Source: Pseudomonas canadensis
GTDB lineage: Bacteria; Pseudomonadota; Gammaproteobacteria; Pseudomonadales; Pseudomonadaceae
Assembly: GCF_000503215.1 (NCBI RefSeq)
Contig: NZ_KI628539.1
Span: forward strand, 1,011,138 to 1,075,137
Reading direction: 5' to 3'
DNA length: 64,000 nt
Shown here: in pieces, positions 50,533 to 59,176 of the stretch
Layout: each line of letters opens with the position of its first letter
Position numbering within the stretch: position 1 is the first letter of the stretch
Made by a program: the position numbers and the translations under genes
Notes under the pieces: generated by a model
What the model was told of the DNA's origin: nothing
What the model saw: only the letters and a program-made list of their open reading frames with translations
Databases searched by the model: none

Positions 50533-52596
50533 ATGAAAATGAATATGCCTGCAAAAAATGCGGCTCCGGTGCAAACCCAGGAGCCTGCCAAAACTGCCAT
50601 CTCCGCCCTGTGGCGTCCGGCGCTGGTCCAGGCGTTCGTCAAGCTGGATCCGCGTCAACTGCAACGCTCGCCGGTGATGCTGGTGGTCGAGTTGACGGCC
50701 ATTCTCACCACCGTGCTGTGCTTCGTGCCTGACACCGCCGTGCCCACCTATGTCGCGGTGCAAATCGCGGTCTGGCTGTGGTTCACCGTGCTGTTCGCCA
50801 ACTTCGCCGAAGCCTTGGCCGAAGGGCGTGGCAAGGCCCGTGCCGACAGCCTCAAGGCTGGCAGTGAAGGCCTGAGCGCTCGCCGCAAAGAGGCCGATGG
50901 CAGCTTCAAGGTCGTACCGGCCACCAGCCTGCGCAAAGGCGACGTGGTGCGCGTTGCCGCCGGGGAAATGATCCCCGGTGACGGCGAAGTCATCGAAGGG
51001 ATCGCGGCGGTCAACGAAGCGGCGATCACCGGCGAATCCGCACCGGTGATCCGCGAGTCCGGTGGCGACCGTTCGGCCGTCACCGGCAACACCCGCCTGG
51101 TGTCGGACTGGTTGCTGATCCGCATCACCGCCAACCCGGGTGAGTCGACCCTGGACCGCATGATCGCCTTGGTGGAAGGTGCCAAACGCCAGAAAACCCC
51201 CAACGAAGTCGCGCTGGATATCCTGCTGATCGGCCTGACCCTGATCTTCCTGTTGGTGGTGGTGACCCTGCAACCCTTCGCCCACTTCGCCAATGGCAGC
51301 TTGCCCCTGGTGTTCCTAGTCGCACTGCTGGTCACGCTGATTCCTACAACCATTGGTGGTTTGCTGTCGGCCATCGGCATCGCCGGCATGGACCGCCTGG
51401 TGCGCCTCAATGTGATCGCCAAGTCCGGCCGCGCCGTGGAAGCGGCGGGTGACGTGCATGTGTTGCTGCTGGACAAGACCGGCACTATCACTTTTGGTAA
51501 CCGTCGGTGTGCGGCGGTGGTCGCAGCGCCTGGCGTCACCGGCAAGGAAGTGGCCGAAGGCGCGTTGTTTGCGTCCTTGGCGGATGACACGGCGGAAGGT
51601 AAATCCATTGTCGAATACCTGCGCGCCTTGCATCCGCAGGCCGAGCCCTCTGCGGATGAGCTGACCGCTGTGCCGTTCAGTGCGGAAACCCGTTTGTCCG
51701 GGGTCGACTACCAGGGCCGTGTGTTCCGCAAAGGCGCGGTGGATTCGCTGCTGGCGTTCATCGGTCAGCAACGGCGCGACTTGCTGCCAGCACTGTCGCG
51801 GGAAATCGACAAGATCGCCCAAAGCGGCGGTACACCGTTGCTGGTGTGTGCTGATGGCAAGTTGCTCGGTGCGATTCACCTGAAGGACGTGGTCAAGCCC
51901 GGCATCCGTGAGCGTTTCGCCGAGCTGCGCAAGCTGGGCATTCGCACCGTGATGGTCACTGGCGACAACCCGCTGACCGCTGCAGCGATTGCTGCCGAAG
52001 CGGGCGTCGACGACGTGCTGGCCGAAGCCACCCCGGAGAAAAAACTCGCGCGCATTCGTCATGAACAGAACGACGGCCGCTTGGTGGCAATGTGTGGCGA
52101 CGGCGCCAACGACGCCCCGGCGCTGGCCCAGGCTGACGTCGGCATGGCAATGAATGACGGCACCCAGGCCGCCCGCGAGGCCGCCAACATGGTCGACCTC
52201 GACAGCGATCCGACCAAGCTGCTGGACGTGGTGCAGATCGGCAAGGAATTGCTGGTGACCCGTGGCGCGCTGACCACCTTCTCCATTGCCAACGACGTGG
52301 CCAAGTACTTCGCGATCTTGCCGGCGCTGTTCGCCTCGATCTACCCACAATTGGGCGTGCTCAACGTGATGCACCTGCAGAGCCCACAGAGCGCGATTCT
52401 CTCGGCCATTGTGTTCAACGCATTGATCATCGTGGTGCTGATTCCGTTGGCGCTGCGCGGTGTGCGTGTGCAAGCGGCGAGTGCGGCGGCGTTGCTGCGC
52501 CGCAACCTGCTGATCTACGGGCTGGGCGGGATCCTGGTGCCATTCGTGGGCATCAAGGCGATCGACATGCTGCTGACTGCGTTGCACCTGGTTTGA
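50533..52596 (+). CDS. kdpB: Potassium-transporting P-type ATPase subunit KdpB
   Basis: P-type ATPase of 687 residues. The phosphorylated aspartate is D314 in LLLDKTGTITFGNR. The actuator motif is AITGESAPV and the hinge motif GDGANDAPALAQADVG. It hydrolyses ATP to drive K+ uptake at very low outside K+. Ribosome site AAAGGGGAT; ATG 50533 is the first of three closely spaced methionines. Confidence 0.98.
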   Translation: MKMNMPAKNAAPVQTQEPAKTAISALWRPALVQAFVKLDPRQLQRSPVMLVVELTAILTTVLCFVPDTAVPTYVAVQIAVWLWFTVLFANFAEALAEGRGKARADSLKAGSEGLSARRKEADGSFKVVPATSLRKGDVVRVAAGEMIPGDGEVIEGIAAVNEAAITGESAPVIRESGGDRSAVTGNTRLVSDWLLIRITANPGESTLDRMIALVEGAKRQKTPNEVALDILLIGLTLIFLLVVVTLQPFAHFANGSLPLVFLVALLVTLIPTTIGGLLSAIGIAGMDRLVRLNVIAKSGRAVEAAGDVHVLLLDKTGTITFGNRRCAAVVAAPGVTGKEVAEGALFASLADDTAEGKSIVEYLRALHPQAEPSADELTAVPFSAETRLSGVDYQGRVFRKGAVDSLLAFIGQQRRDLLPALSREIDKIAQSGGTPLLVCADGKLLGAIHLKDVVKPGIRERFAELRKLGIRTVMVTGDNPLTAAAIAAEAGVDDVLAEATPEKKLARIRHEQNDGRLVAMCGDGANDAPALAQADVGMAMNDGTQAAREAANMVDLDSDPTKLLDVVQIGKELLVTRGALTTFSIANDVAKYFAILPALFASIYPQLGVLNVMHLQSPQSAILSAIVFNALIIVVLIPLALRGVRVQAASAAALLRRNLLIYGLGGILVPFVGIKAIDMLLTALHLV

Positions 52597-52603
52597 CCCG
52601 AAT

Positions 52604-52632
52604 CCTGTGGGTGCCAGCTGGGTGCCCACAGG
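52604..52632 (+). repeat. Hairpin between kdpB and kdpC
   Basis: CCTGTGGGTGCC (52604-52615) pairs with GGTGCCCACAGG (52621-52632) through 12 pairs, two of them G-T, around a 5-base loop. There is no T-tract. It lies inside an operon, 28 bases before kdpC, so a role in mRNA processing or relative expression is more likely than termination. Confidence 0.6.
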
Positions 52633-52660
52633 TTGCAATGACCGAATTGAGGAATCCGAA

Positions 52661-53206
52661 ATGTCCAACATGATCCGCCCGGCCCTGAGCCTGCTGGTAC
52701 TCATGACCCTGATCACCGGCGTCGCCTACCCACTGGTCGTGACTGGCGTCGCCCAAGTCGCCTTCCCGGACCAGGCCAATGGCAGCCTGGTACGCGATGA
52801 CAGTGGCAAGGTGCGCGGCTCCAGCCTGATCGCCCAGGATTTTACCGGTGACAGCTGGTTCCACCCACGCCCATCTGCGGGCGCTTACGCGACGGTTTCC
52901 AGCAGTGCCAGCAACCTTGGTCCCAGTAACCCGGCGCTGGCGACGCGCATCTTCGATGACGCAAACAAGCAACTAGTACCCGGCCAGGGGCCCGTACCTT
53001 TGGCGTCGCTGACTACCTCTGGCAGCGGTCTTGATCCACACTTGCCACCACAAGCGATTGCCTATCAACTGGCGCGGGTAGCGGCGGCGCGGAATGTGCC
53101 GGTGTCGACCTTGCAGCGCTTGCTCGATGAGCATATCGAAAGCCCGTTGGTGGGGCCGCCGGTGGTGAATGTGCTGGCGCTGAACATGGCCCTGGAAAAG
53201 CTGTAA
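52661..53206 (+). CDS. kdpC: Potassium-transporting ATPase subunit KdpC
   Basis: The ATG at 52661 follows GAGGAAT and gives 181 residues; an upstream in-frame ATG would begin inside the hairpin. One N-terminal membrane helix (residues 8-28) is followed by the periplasmic domain with GSSLIAQDF, WFHPRPSAG and the SGLDPHLPPQAIAYQ motif. KdpC assists high-affinity K+ binding in the complex. Confidence 0.96.
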   Translation: MSNMIRPALSLLVLMTLITGVAYPLVVTGVAQVAFPDQANGSLVRDDSGKVRGSSLIAQDFTGDSWFHPRPSAGAYATVSSSASNLGPSNPALATRIFDDANKQLVPGQGPVPLASLTTSGSGLDPHLPPQAIAYQLARVAAARNVPVSTLQRLLDEHIESPLVGPPVVNVLALNMALEKL

Positions 53207-53236
53207 CCCGATCAATACCTGAAGGACACTGCCCGC

Positions 53237-55888
53237 ATGAGCGACTCCGGCCGCGCCGATGCCTTGTTAGCCGATCTGCCACGGGACGGCCGTGGCCGGC
53301 TCAAAGTCTTCCTCGGGGCCGCACCGGGGGTGGGCAAGACCTACGCCATGCTCCAGGCTGCGCACACTCAGTTGCGCCAAGGCGTGCGGCTGATTGCCGG
53401 TGTGGTCGAGACCCATGGCCGCGCCGAGACCGAGGCCTTGCTCAGCGGCCTGCCGCAACAGCCTTTGCTGCGCAGCGAATACCGTGGCGTGATGCTTGAA
53501 GAAATGGACCTCGACGGCCTGCTCGCCGCCAAGCCCAAGCTGGTGCTGGTGGACGAGCTGGCCCACAGTAACGCGCCCGGTAGTCGCCATGAAAAGCGCT
53601 GGCAAGACATTCAGGAACTGCTTGCCGCCGGCATCAACGTATTCACCACGGTCAACGTCCAGCACCTGGAAAGCCTCAACGACCAAGTGCGCGGCATTAC
53701 CGGCGTGCAGGTGCGTGAAACCCTGCCGGACTGGGTGTTGCAAGAGGCTGACGAACTGCTGCTGATCGACCTGCCTTCCCGCGAGCTGCTGGAGCGCCTG
53801 CGCGACGGCAAGGTCTATGTGCCCGAACAGGCCCGCGCGGCCATCGATGCGTTTTTCACCCAGACCAACCTCATGGCCTTGCGCGAGTTGGCGATGCAAA
53901 CCGCCGCCGCCCATGTGGATGACGATTTGGCCCAGGGCTATCGCCAACTCGGCCAGGCCGCTCCGGCGGTGCGTGGTCGCTTGTTGGTGGGGGTGGATGG
54001 CGATGCACAGGCCGAGCGCCTGGTGCGGCATGCCAGCCGGGTTGCCCAGCGTCGGCATTTGCCGTGGAGCCTGGTGCATATCGATAACGGCCGTGCGCGC
54101 GATGAGCAGTCCCGGTTGCGTTTGCAGAATGCTCAGCAACTGGCCGAGCGTCTAGGGGGCGAGGTAGTGCTGCTGCGGGCGGGGGAGGTGGCCAAGACGC
54201 TGATCCAGCACGCCGCTGAACGTCGCGCCAGCCTGTTGCTGGTGGGACAGTCGCGGATGCGTTGGCGGCGTCGCTTGTTTGGCGGTGGCTTGGCTGCGCG
54301 GTTGTTGCGCAATGCACGCGGCCTGGAAATCAACGTCCTCGACAGCGATGACGTCCCGGCACCGCCGCGCTTGCCGGATGTACGGGGGCTGGTGTGGTTC
54401 GACTATGCACTGGCGATCGTAGCGACGGTGGTGGCGGCTGCGGTGGCGTGGGCGGTGTCCAGCGTCTTGCCGCTGCCGAATATCTCGCTGGTGTTTCTCG
54501 CCGCCGTGTTGCTGGTGGCGGTGCGCAGTAGTTTGGGGCCATCGCTGGTGTGCGCGGCGTTGTCGTTCCTGACCTATGACTTTCTGTTTATCCCGCCGAA
54601 TTTTTCCTTCGCCATCCAGCGTGAAGAAGACGTATTGACGCTGTTGTTCTTCCTGCTGATGGCGGCGCTGACTGGCAACCTGGCCGCGCGCCAACGCCGC
54701 CAATTGCAGGCGTTGCGCGACACTCAGGAAGAAACCAGCGAGCTGCTCGACCTGTCGCGCAAACTCACCGCTGCCACCGATCGCCAGGCGGTGGTCAGCG
54801 CGGCTGCGCATCATTTGGAAGGCTGGAGCGACCTGGACCTGTGCCTGGTCAATCGTGATGGGCAGGGTGGTTGGACGATCGAAACTGGCGGCCCGCTGAC
54901 CCTCACCGAGGCCGAGCGCGCCGCGGCTGATTGGGCTTGGCAGCATGATCAGCCGGCGGGTATGGGCACCGGCACCTTGCCGTTCGGGCGTTGGTGGTGG
55001 TGGCCGTTGTCGGGCGAAGAGGGCCCGCTGGGGTTGCTGGGCGTCAGTCCAAAACCCGGCCTGGAGCTGAGCGGACAACGTCGTCGATTGCTCACGGCCT
55101 TGAGCCAACCGCTGGCCCAGGCTCTGGCGCGTGCGCAACTGGCCCAAGAGCTGGAATCCGCTCGATTGCACGGCGAAACCGAGCAACTGCGCAGTGCCTT
55201 GCTGGCCTCGGTGTCCCACGATTTGCGCACGCCGCTGACGTCCATGCGCGGTAGCATCGACAGCCTGCTGGCGCTCGGTGAAGCCATCCCGCTGGAGGAT
55301 CGCCGCGAGTTGCTTGAAGGCACCCGTGATGAGGCTGAGCGCCTGGACCGCTATATCCAGAACTTGCTCGACATGACACGCCTCGGCCATGGCGCGTTGA
55401 AACTGGCACGGGACTGGGTGTCACCGGGCGATATCGTCGGCAGCGCCCTCGGCCGTCTGCGTGCGGTGCTGGCGCCGTTGCAGGTGAGCACCGATGTGCC
55501 ACCTGAGTTGCCCTTGTTGTATGTGCATGCCGCGTTGATCGAGCAAGCGTTGGTCAATGTGCTGGAAAACGCCGCACGTTTCTCACCCCCGCAAGGCCGC
55601 TTGCAACTGAGCGCCGGCGTTACGGAAAATCAGCTGTTTTTCGCCGTGGCCGATGAGGGGCCAGGCATTCCCGAGGAAGAACGGGCAAAGATCTTCGACA
55701 TGTTCTACACCGCCGCCCGTGGCGATCGTGGTGGGCAGGGCACGGGCCTGGGCCTGGCGATCTGCCAGGGCATGGTCGGGGCCCACGGCGGACATATCAG
55801 TGTGGCCGACGGTATCGACGGGCGTGGCACCTGCATCACCTTGTTCCTGCCGCTGCCGACACAGCCTGGCCTGGAGCGCGAGGCATGA
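53237..55888 (+). CDS. kdpD: Osmosensitive K+ channel sensor histidine kinase KdpD
   Basis: This 883-residue protein has the full KdpD order: an N-terminal KdpD domain with Walker A (GAAPGVGKTYAML, about residues 28-40), a universal-stress-like domain (LLVGVDGDAQAERLV), four membrane helices at about 390-480, a GAF-like region, and HisKA with the phosphorylated His661 in SVSHDLRTPLTS. HATPase motifs are NVLENAARFSP and GTGLGLAICQG. It senses K+ limitation and phosphorylates KdpE. It lies 30 bases after kdpC. Confidence 0.97.
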   Translation: MSDSGRADALLADLPRDGRGRLKVFLGAAPGVGKTYAMLQAAHTQLRQGVRLIAGVVETHGRAETEALLSGLPQQPLLRSEYRGVMLEEMDLDGLLAAKPKLVLVDELAHSNAPGSRHEKRWQDIQELLAAGINVFTTVNVQHLESLNDQVRGITGVQVRETLPDWVLQEADELLLIDLPSRELLERLRDGKVYVPEQARAAIDAFFTQTNLMALRELAMQTAAAHVDDDLAQGYRQLGQAAPAVRGRLLVGVDGDAQAERLVRHASRVAQRRHLPWSLVHIDNGRARDEQSRLRLQNAQQLAERLGGEVVLLRAGEVAKTLIQHAAERRASLLLVGQSRMRWRRRLFGGGLAARLLRNARGLEINVLDSDDVPAPPRLPDVRGLVWFDYALAIVATVVAAAVAWAVSSVLPLPNISLVFLAAVLLVAVRSSLGPSLVCAALSFLTYDFLFIPPNFSFAIQREEDVLTLLFFLLMAALTGNLAARQRRQLQALRDTQEETSELLDLSRKLTAATDRQAVVSAAAHHLEGWSDLDLCLVNRDGQGGWTIETGGPLTLTEAERAAADWAWQHDQPAGMGTGTLPFGRWWWWPLSGEEGPLGLLGVSPKPGLELSGQRRRLLTALSQPLAQALARAQLAQELESARLHGETEQLRSALLASVSHDLRTPLTSMRGSIDSLLALGEAIPLEDRRELLEGTRDEAERLDRYIQNLLDMTRLGHGALKLARDWVSPGDIVGSALGRLRAVLAPLQVSTDVPPELPLLYVHAALIEQALVNVLENAARFSPPQGRLQLSAGVTENQLFFAVADEGPGIPEEERAKIFDMFYTAARGDRGGQGTGLGLAICQGMVGAHGGHISVADGIDGRGTCITLFLPLPTQPGLEREA

Positions 55889-55925
55889 GCTACCCTGTTT
55901 TCTTCACGGATTTTGATGGGACACC

Positions 55926-56615
55926 ATGAGCCAGACCGCGACGATTTTAGTCATTGATGACGAACCGCAGATCCGCAAATTCCTGCGCATCAGCCTGGCC
56001 TCCCAGGGTTACAAAGTGATCGAGGCTGGCACTGGCAACGAAGGCTTGGCCCAGGCCGCGTTGAGCAAACCGGACCTGCTGGTGCTCGACCTCGGCCTGC
56101 CGGACATGGATGGCCAGCAAGTGCTGCGTGAATTTCGAGAATGGTCGACGGTGCCGGTGCTGGTGCTGTCAGTACGCGCGAGCGAAGTGCAGAAAGTCGA
56201 AGCCCTCGACGGTGGCGCCAATGACTACGTCACCAAACCCTTCGGCATTCAGGAGTTTCTCGCCCGCGTGCGCGCCTTGCTACGCCAGGCGCCAGCGGGC
56301 GAAGCCCAGGAAGCGGCCTTGCGTTTTGGCCCGCTGACGGTGGACCTGGCTTATCGCCGCGTGCTGCTGGACGGTGCCGAAGTGGCGCTGACCCGCAAGG
56401 AGTACGCGGTGCTGGCGCAATTGGCGCGGCATCCGGGGCGGGTGATTACCCAGCAACAATTGCTCAAGGACATCTGGGGGCCGACTCATACCGAGGACAG
56501 CCACTACCTGCGCATTGTCGTGGGCCACCTGCGGCAGAAACTGGCAGATGATCCGACCCAGCCGCGGTTTATCGTGACCGAGGCGGGAGTGGGGTATCGG
56601 TTGTTGAGTGCTTAG
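55926..56615 (+). CDS. kdpE: Response regulator KdpE
   Basis: OmpR/PhoB-type regulator of 229 residues. The receiver has D11/D12, phospho-acceptor D55 (LLVLDLGLPDMDG) and the lysine in YVTKPFG. The C-terminal winged helix contains LTRKEYAVLAQLARHPG and LRIVVGHLRQKL. It activates kdpFABC; the phased repeats before kdpF are its likely target. It starts 37 bases after kdpD. Confidence 0.97.
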   Translation: MSQTATILVIDDEPQIRKFLRISLASQGYKVIEAGTGNEGLAQAALSKPDLLVLDLGLPDMDGQQVLREFREWSTVPVLVLSVRASEVQKVEALDGGANDYVTKPFGIQEFLARVRALLRQAPAGEAQEAALRFGPLTVDLAYRRVLLDGAEVALTRKEYAVLAQLARHPGRVITQQQLLKDIWGPTHTEDSHYLRIVVGHLRQKLADDPTQPRFIVTEAGVGYRLLSA

Positions 56616-56633
56616 AGTGTAGGCGTCTGGCCG

Positions 56634-56728
56634 GGCCTCTTCGCGGGCTAGCCCGCTCCTACATTCGACCGAGTTTCTTCAGGCTGTACGCGGTCAACTG
56701 TGGGAGCGGGCTTGCCCGCGAAGAGGCC
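56634..56728. repeat. REP-type inverted repeat after kdpE
   Basis: Arms at 56634-56663 (GGCCTCTTCGCGGGCTAGCC...) and 56699-56728 are near-perfect reverse complements. The GCGGGCTTGCCCGCGAAGAGGCC core matches the other GCGGGC-type repeats here. It separates the convergent kdpE and patatin-like genes. Confidence 0.85.
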
Positions 56729-56747
56729 ATCAGCAACACCAACTCTT

Positions 56748-57785
56748 TCAGCTCTGCTCACTTTCATACCGGTCCAACGTATCACTGGCGATTTCCCGCC
56801 CGAGCGCGATCAGCTCCGGCGCTTTGTAGAACTCGAAAAACCGACAGACCCGCTTCGGTACGTTGATCAGCACGTCGGGTGGGTAGCCGGCAATCTTGTA
56901 CTGCGCCAGCGACGTCTGCATCACCTCGAAGCTCTGGTTGATCAAATCCAGCAGTGACGCCGGGCCGACGTTATCGATGATGAACGAGCCGGTCGCTGAT
57001 TTTGGTGCTCCCGGCTTTTCCGGTGCGGCGGCGGGTTGTTGGGATTCCGGCTCGGCCGACTCCAACCACGGGTTGATCTCCGCCGCTTGGGCTTCTAAGG
57101 CTTCCTGCTCCAACTTCATTAATTGTTCGGCCTGTTTGCGGCGAAATGGCAGGTGCGAGCCGAGTGACTTGGCCAGGTTATTAAAGCGGCTCTTGAAGGC
57201 GGGCGGGCGCTGGATCACCGGCAGATGGTAGTGCTTCTGGTTGGTGGCGTTGAGGTTGACCGCGATGATCAAGTCGCAATGGCTCGACACCACCGGCACG
57301 ATGGGCAGCGGGTTGAGCAGGCCGCCGTCGACCAGCATGCGGTTGCCTTGCATCACCGGGGTGAACAGGCTGGGAATCGCCGCGGAGGCGCGCATGGCCT
57401 GATGCAGGCAACCTTCCTGGAACCAGATTTCCTGCTGGTTGGTCAGGTCTGTGGCGACGGCGGTGTAGGGAATGCGCAGCTCTTCGATGTTGATCTCGCC
57501 GACAATCTTGCGGATCTGCCCGAAGACTTTCTCACCGCGAATCGCCCCCAGGCGAAAACTCACATCCACCAGGCGCAGCACGTCGAGGTAATCGAGGCTT
57601 TCAATCCAGTTCCGGTAATCATCCAGCTTACCGGCGGCGTAGATCCCGCCGACCACGGCCCCCATGGAACAGCCGGCGATACAAGCGATGTCGTAGCCGC
57701 GCCGCTCGATTTCTTCGATCACGCCGATGTGGGCGTAGCCCCGGGCCCCGCCGGAACCCAGCACCAAGGCAACACGCTTCTTCAT
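56748..57785 (-). CDS. Patatin-like phospholipase family protein (RssA/YchK type)
   Basis: The ATG at 57785 (MKKRVALVLGSGGARGYAHIG, 345 residues) has a GGAGG site; a TTG 18 bases upstream is less likely. The oxyanion motif is GSGGARG at residues 10-16, the nucleophile serine is in AGCSMGAVVGG and the Asp-Gly dyad in MLVDGGLLNPLP. It belongs to the bacterial patatin-like acyl hydrolases, probably cytoplasmic. The C-terminal 150 residues include a proline/alanine-rich linker and a domain I do not recognise. Substrate unknown. Confidence 0.88.
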   Translation of the reverse strand: MKKRVALVLGSGGARGYAHIGVIEEIERRGYDIACIAGCSMGAVVGGIYAAGKLDDYRNWIESLDYLDVLRLVDVSFRLGAIRGEKVFGQIRKIVGEINIEELRIPYTAVATDLTNQQEIWFQEGCLHQAMRASAAIPSLFTPVMQGNRMLVDGGLLNPLPIVPVVSSHCDLIIAVNLNATNQKHYHLPVIQRPPAFKSRFNNLAKSLGSHLPFRRKQAEQLMKLEQEALEAQAAEINPWLESAEPESQQPAAAPEKPGAPKSATGSFIIDNVGPASLLDLINQSFEVMQTSLAQYKIAGYPPDVLINVPKRVCRFFEFYKAPELIALGREIASDTLDRYESEQS

Positions 57786-57846
57786 GGTCCATGTCCTCCC
57801 CAAGGCAGGGTCTCACAATGCACCCATTGAGGGGGCGGCTTCAATC

Positions 57847-57871
57847 TTCGCAGGCGACCTGCGAAATTTTT
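57847..57871 (+). terminator. Terminator-shaped hairpin upstream of the patatin-like gene
   Basis: TTCGCAGG (57847-57854) and CCTGCGAA (57858-57865) form a perfect 8-pair stem around CGA, followed by ATTTTT on the plus strand. No plus-strand gene lies just upstream, so it would stop transcription running antisense to the patatin-like gene or a short unannotated RNA. Confidence 0.45.
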
Positions 57872-58001
57872 CCAGAATAGCCACGGTGCTCGGGTATGCT
57901 CTGGTCTGTAGGTACAATCGATTTCAGGCTAAGGACAGGCACTTTTCCATGTAGGCAACGTCTACAACGTACGACTGTTTTTTCTTTTTGAGGTGTCATC
58001 G

Positions 58002-58280
58002 ATGAAAGCCTGGATGTGTGTACCTGTGATCATGCTGGCCCTGGCCGGTTGTGCCGGGAAGACCGCATACCGCGACAGCTGCGGCAGCCAATTGGACGCT
58101 GCCTGGAAGGAGCTGGATCTGGCCAAGGCTGAAGGCTTTGCTGGCACGGTGAGCTACTCTAAAGCCTTGTCACTGCTGACGGGCGCCAAGACCCAGCAAC
58201 AGTTTGAAGCGTTTGAAGGCTGCTCCAACAAAGCCGAGAAAGCGCGGTTCTATATTCGTGAGTCTCGCGCCGGGCGTTGA
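58002..58280 (+). CDS. Small predicted lipoprotein
   Basis: The ATG at 58002 follows GAGGT and gives 92 residues. The signal peptide ends in the lipobox LAGC (cysteine 16). The mature part is helical with two further cysteines (DSCGSQLDAAW and EGCSNKAEKARFYI) and a charged C-terminus. It resembles short Pseudomonas lipoproteins of unknown function. It stands 45 bases before the CHAD gene and could be co-transcribed. Confidence 0.75.
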   Translation: MKAWMCVPVIMLALAGCAGKTAYRDSCGSQLDAAWKELDLAKAEGFAGTVSYSKALSLLTGAKTQQQFEAFEGCSNKAEKARFYIRESRAGR

Positions 58281-58324
58281 CCTGCAGCAGCGAGTAGGAT
58301 TTTTCATCAGGCAGTGAGGGCAGG

Positions 58325-59086
58325 ATGTCAGCTTTGGTCGATCAGTTAGTCGCTCAGGTCATTGGCCTGGAAGTAGGGTTACTGAGCTGCCAGGCTCGCC
58401 TCGCCGCCGTCACCGACGATGAAGCCTTGCATGACCTGCGCACCACCGTGCGCCGTCTGCGCAGCTTGTTGCGCCCCTTGCGGGGGTTGCCAGGGGTGGA
58501 ACAGCTTGAGTTGGCCGCCAGCACTGTCGGCCAATTGACGACGCCGCTACGTGACCGTGAGGTCCTGGCGGCGTATTTGCACCAGCATGGTCATCACGAG
58601 GCCGCCAACCGGCGCCTGCGTCTGCAATCTGAGGCCTATCGTCAGGTAGCGCAAAGCCCGGAGCTTGCGCATTTGCTGCTGATCCTAGATGCCTTTCCGC
58701 GTTTCATCCGTGCATCTGAACATCAGAGATTGCTCAAAGGCCTGCGCCCACGCATTGAAAAACGTCTGGCTAAACAATGGCAGAAACTCGGTGAGGCCTT
58801 GAAAGACCCTGATCATGACCGACACCGCCTGCGGTTGTTGATCAAGCGGGTGCGTTATGCCGCCGAAGCCTATCCCGAATTGGATAAGTTGCCGGCCAAC
58901 GCGATGTCGCGGCTGAAAAAAGCCCAGGGTGCTTTAGGAGATTGGCACGATTGCTGGCAATGGTTGGTCCAGGCCGAGCATCAGGCGGACCTGCAACCTT
59001 GTGTTGCGGTGTGGCATCGCACCATGGCCAAGGCAGAAGGGCAGGCGGACCGCGTGCTGGACAAACTCAGCGCCGATTGTTTCTAA
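58325..59086 (+). CDS. CHAD-domain protein
   Basis: This 253-residue protein is made of helical CHAD repeats with the characteristic basic histidines and arginines (LHDLRTTVRRLRSLLRPLR near residue 38 and RLRLLIKRVRYAAEAY near 168). CHAD domains bind polyphosphate. No triphosphatase (CYTH) domain is present in this protein. The ribosome site is GAGGGCAGG. Polyphosphate binding is a family-based prediction. Confidence 0.9.
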   Translation: MSALVDQLVAQVIGLEVGLLSCQARLAAVTDDEALHDLRTTVRRLRSLLRPLRGLPGVEQLELAASTVGQLTTPLRDREVLAAYLHQHGHHEAANRRLRLQSEAYRQVAQSPELAHLLLILDAFPRFIRASEHQRLLKGLRPRIEKRLAKQWQKLGEALKDPDHDRHRLRLLIKRVRYAAEAYPELDKLPANAMSRLKKAQGALGDWHDCWQWLVQAEHQADLQPCVAVWHRTMAKAEGQADRVLDKLSADCF

Positions 59087-59176
59087 ACCGGTCCGGCTTT
59101 TGGCCGGAATAGGCGCTGTACCTGGCTGGCCCGATGGTTAAGATTCCTCACCTGTTTCTTTTGATGTGAGACCGCC

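Noticed and set aside
48937..51285. A 782-codon minus-strand frame across kdpA-kdpB
   Set aside because: Antisense shadow of two certain genes, with His/Gln/Arg-rich low-complexity composition.
59092..59108. TCCGGC/GCCGGA hairpin after the CHAD gene as a terminator
   Set aside because: Only six pairs and no T-tract; too weak to call.
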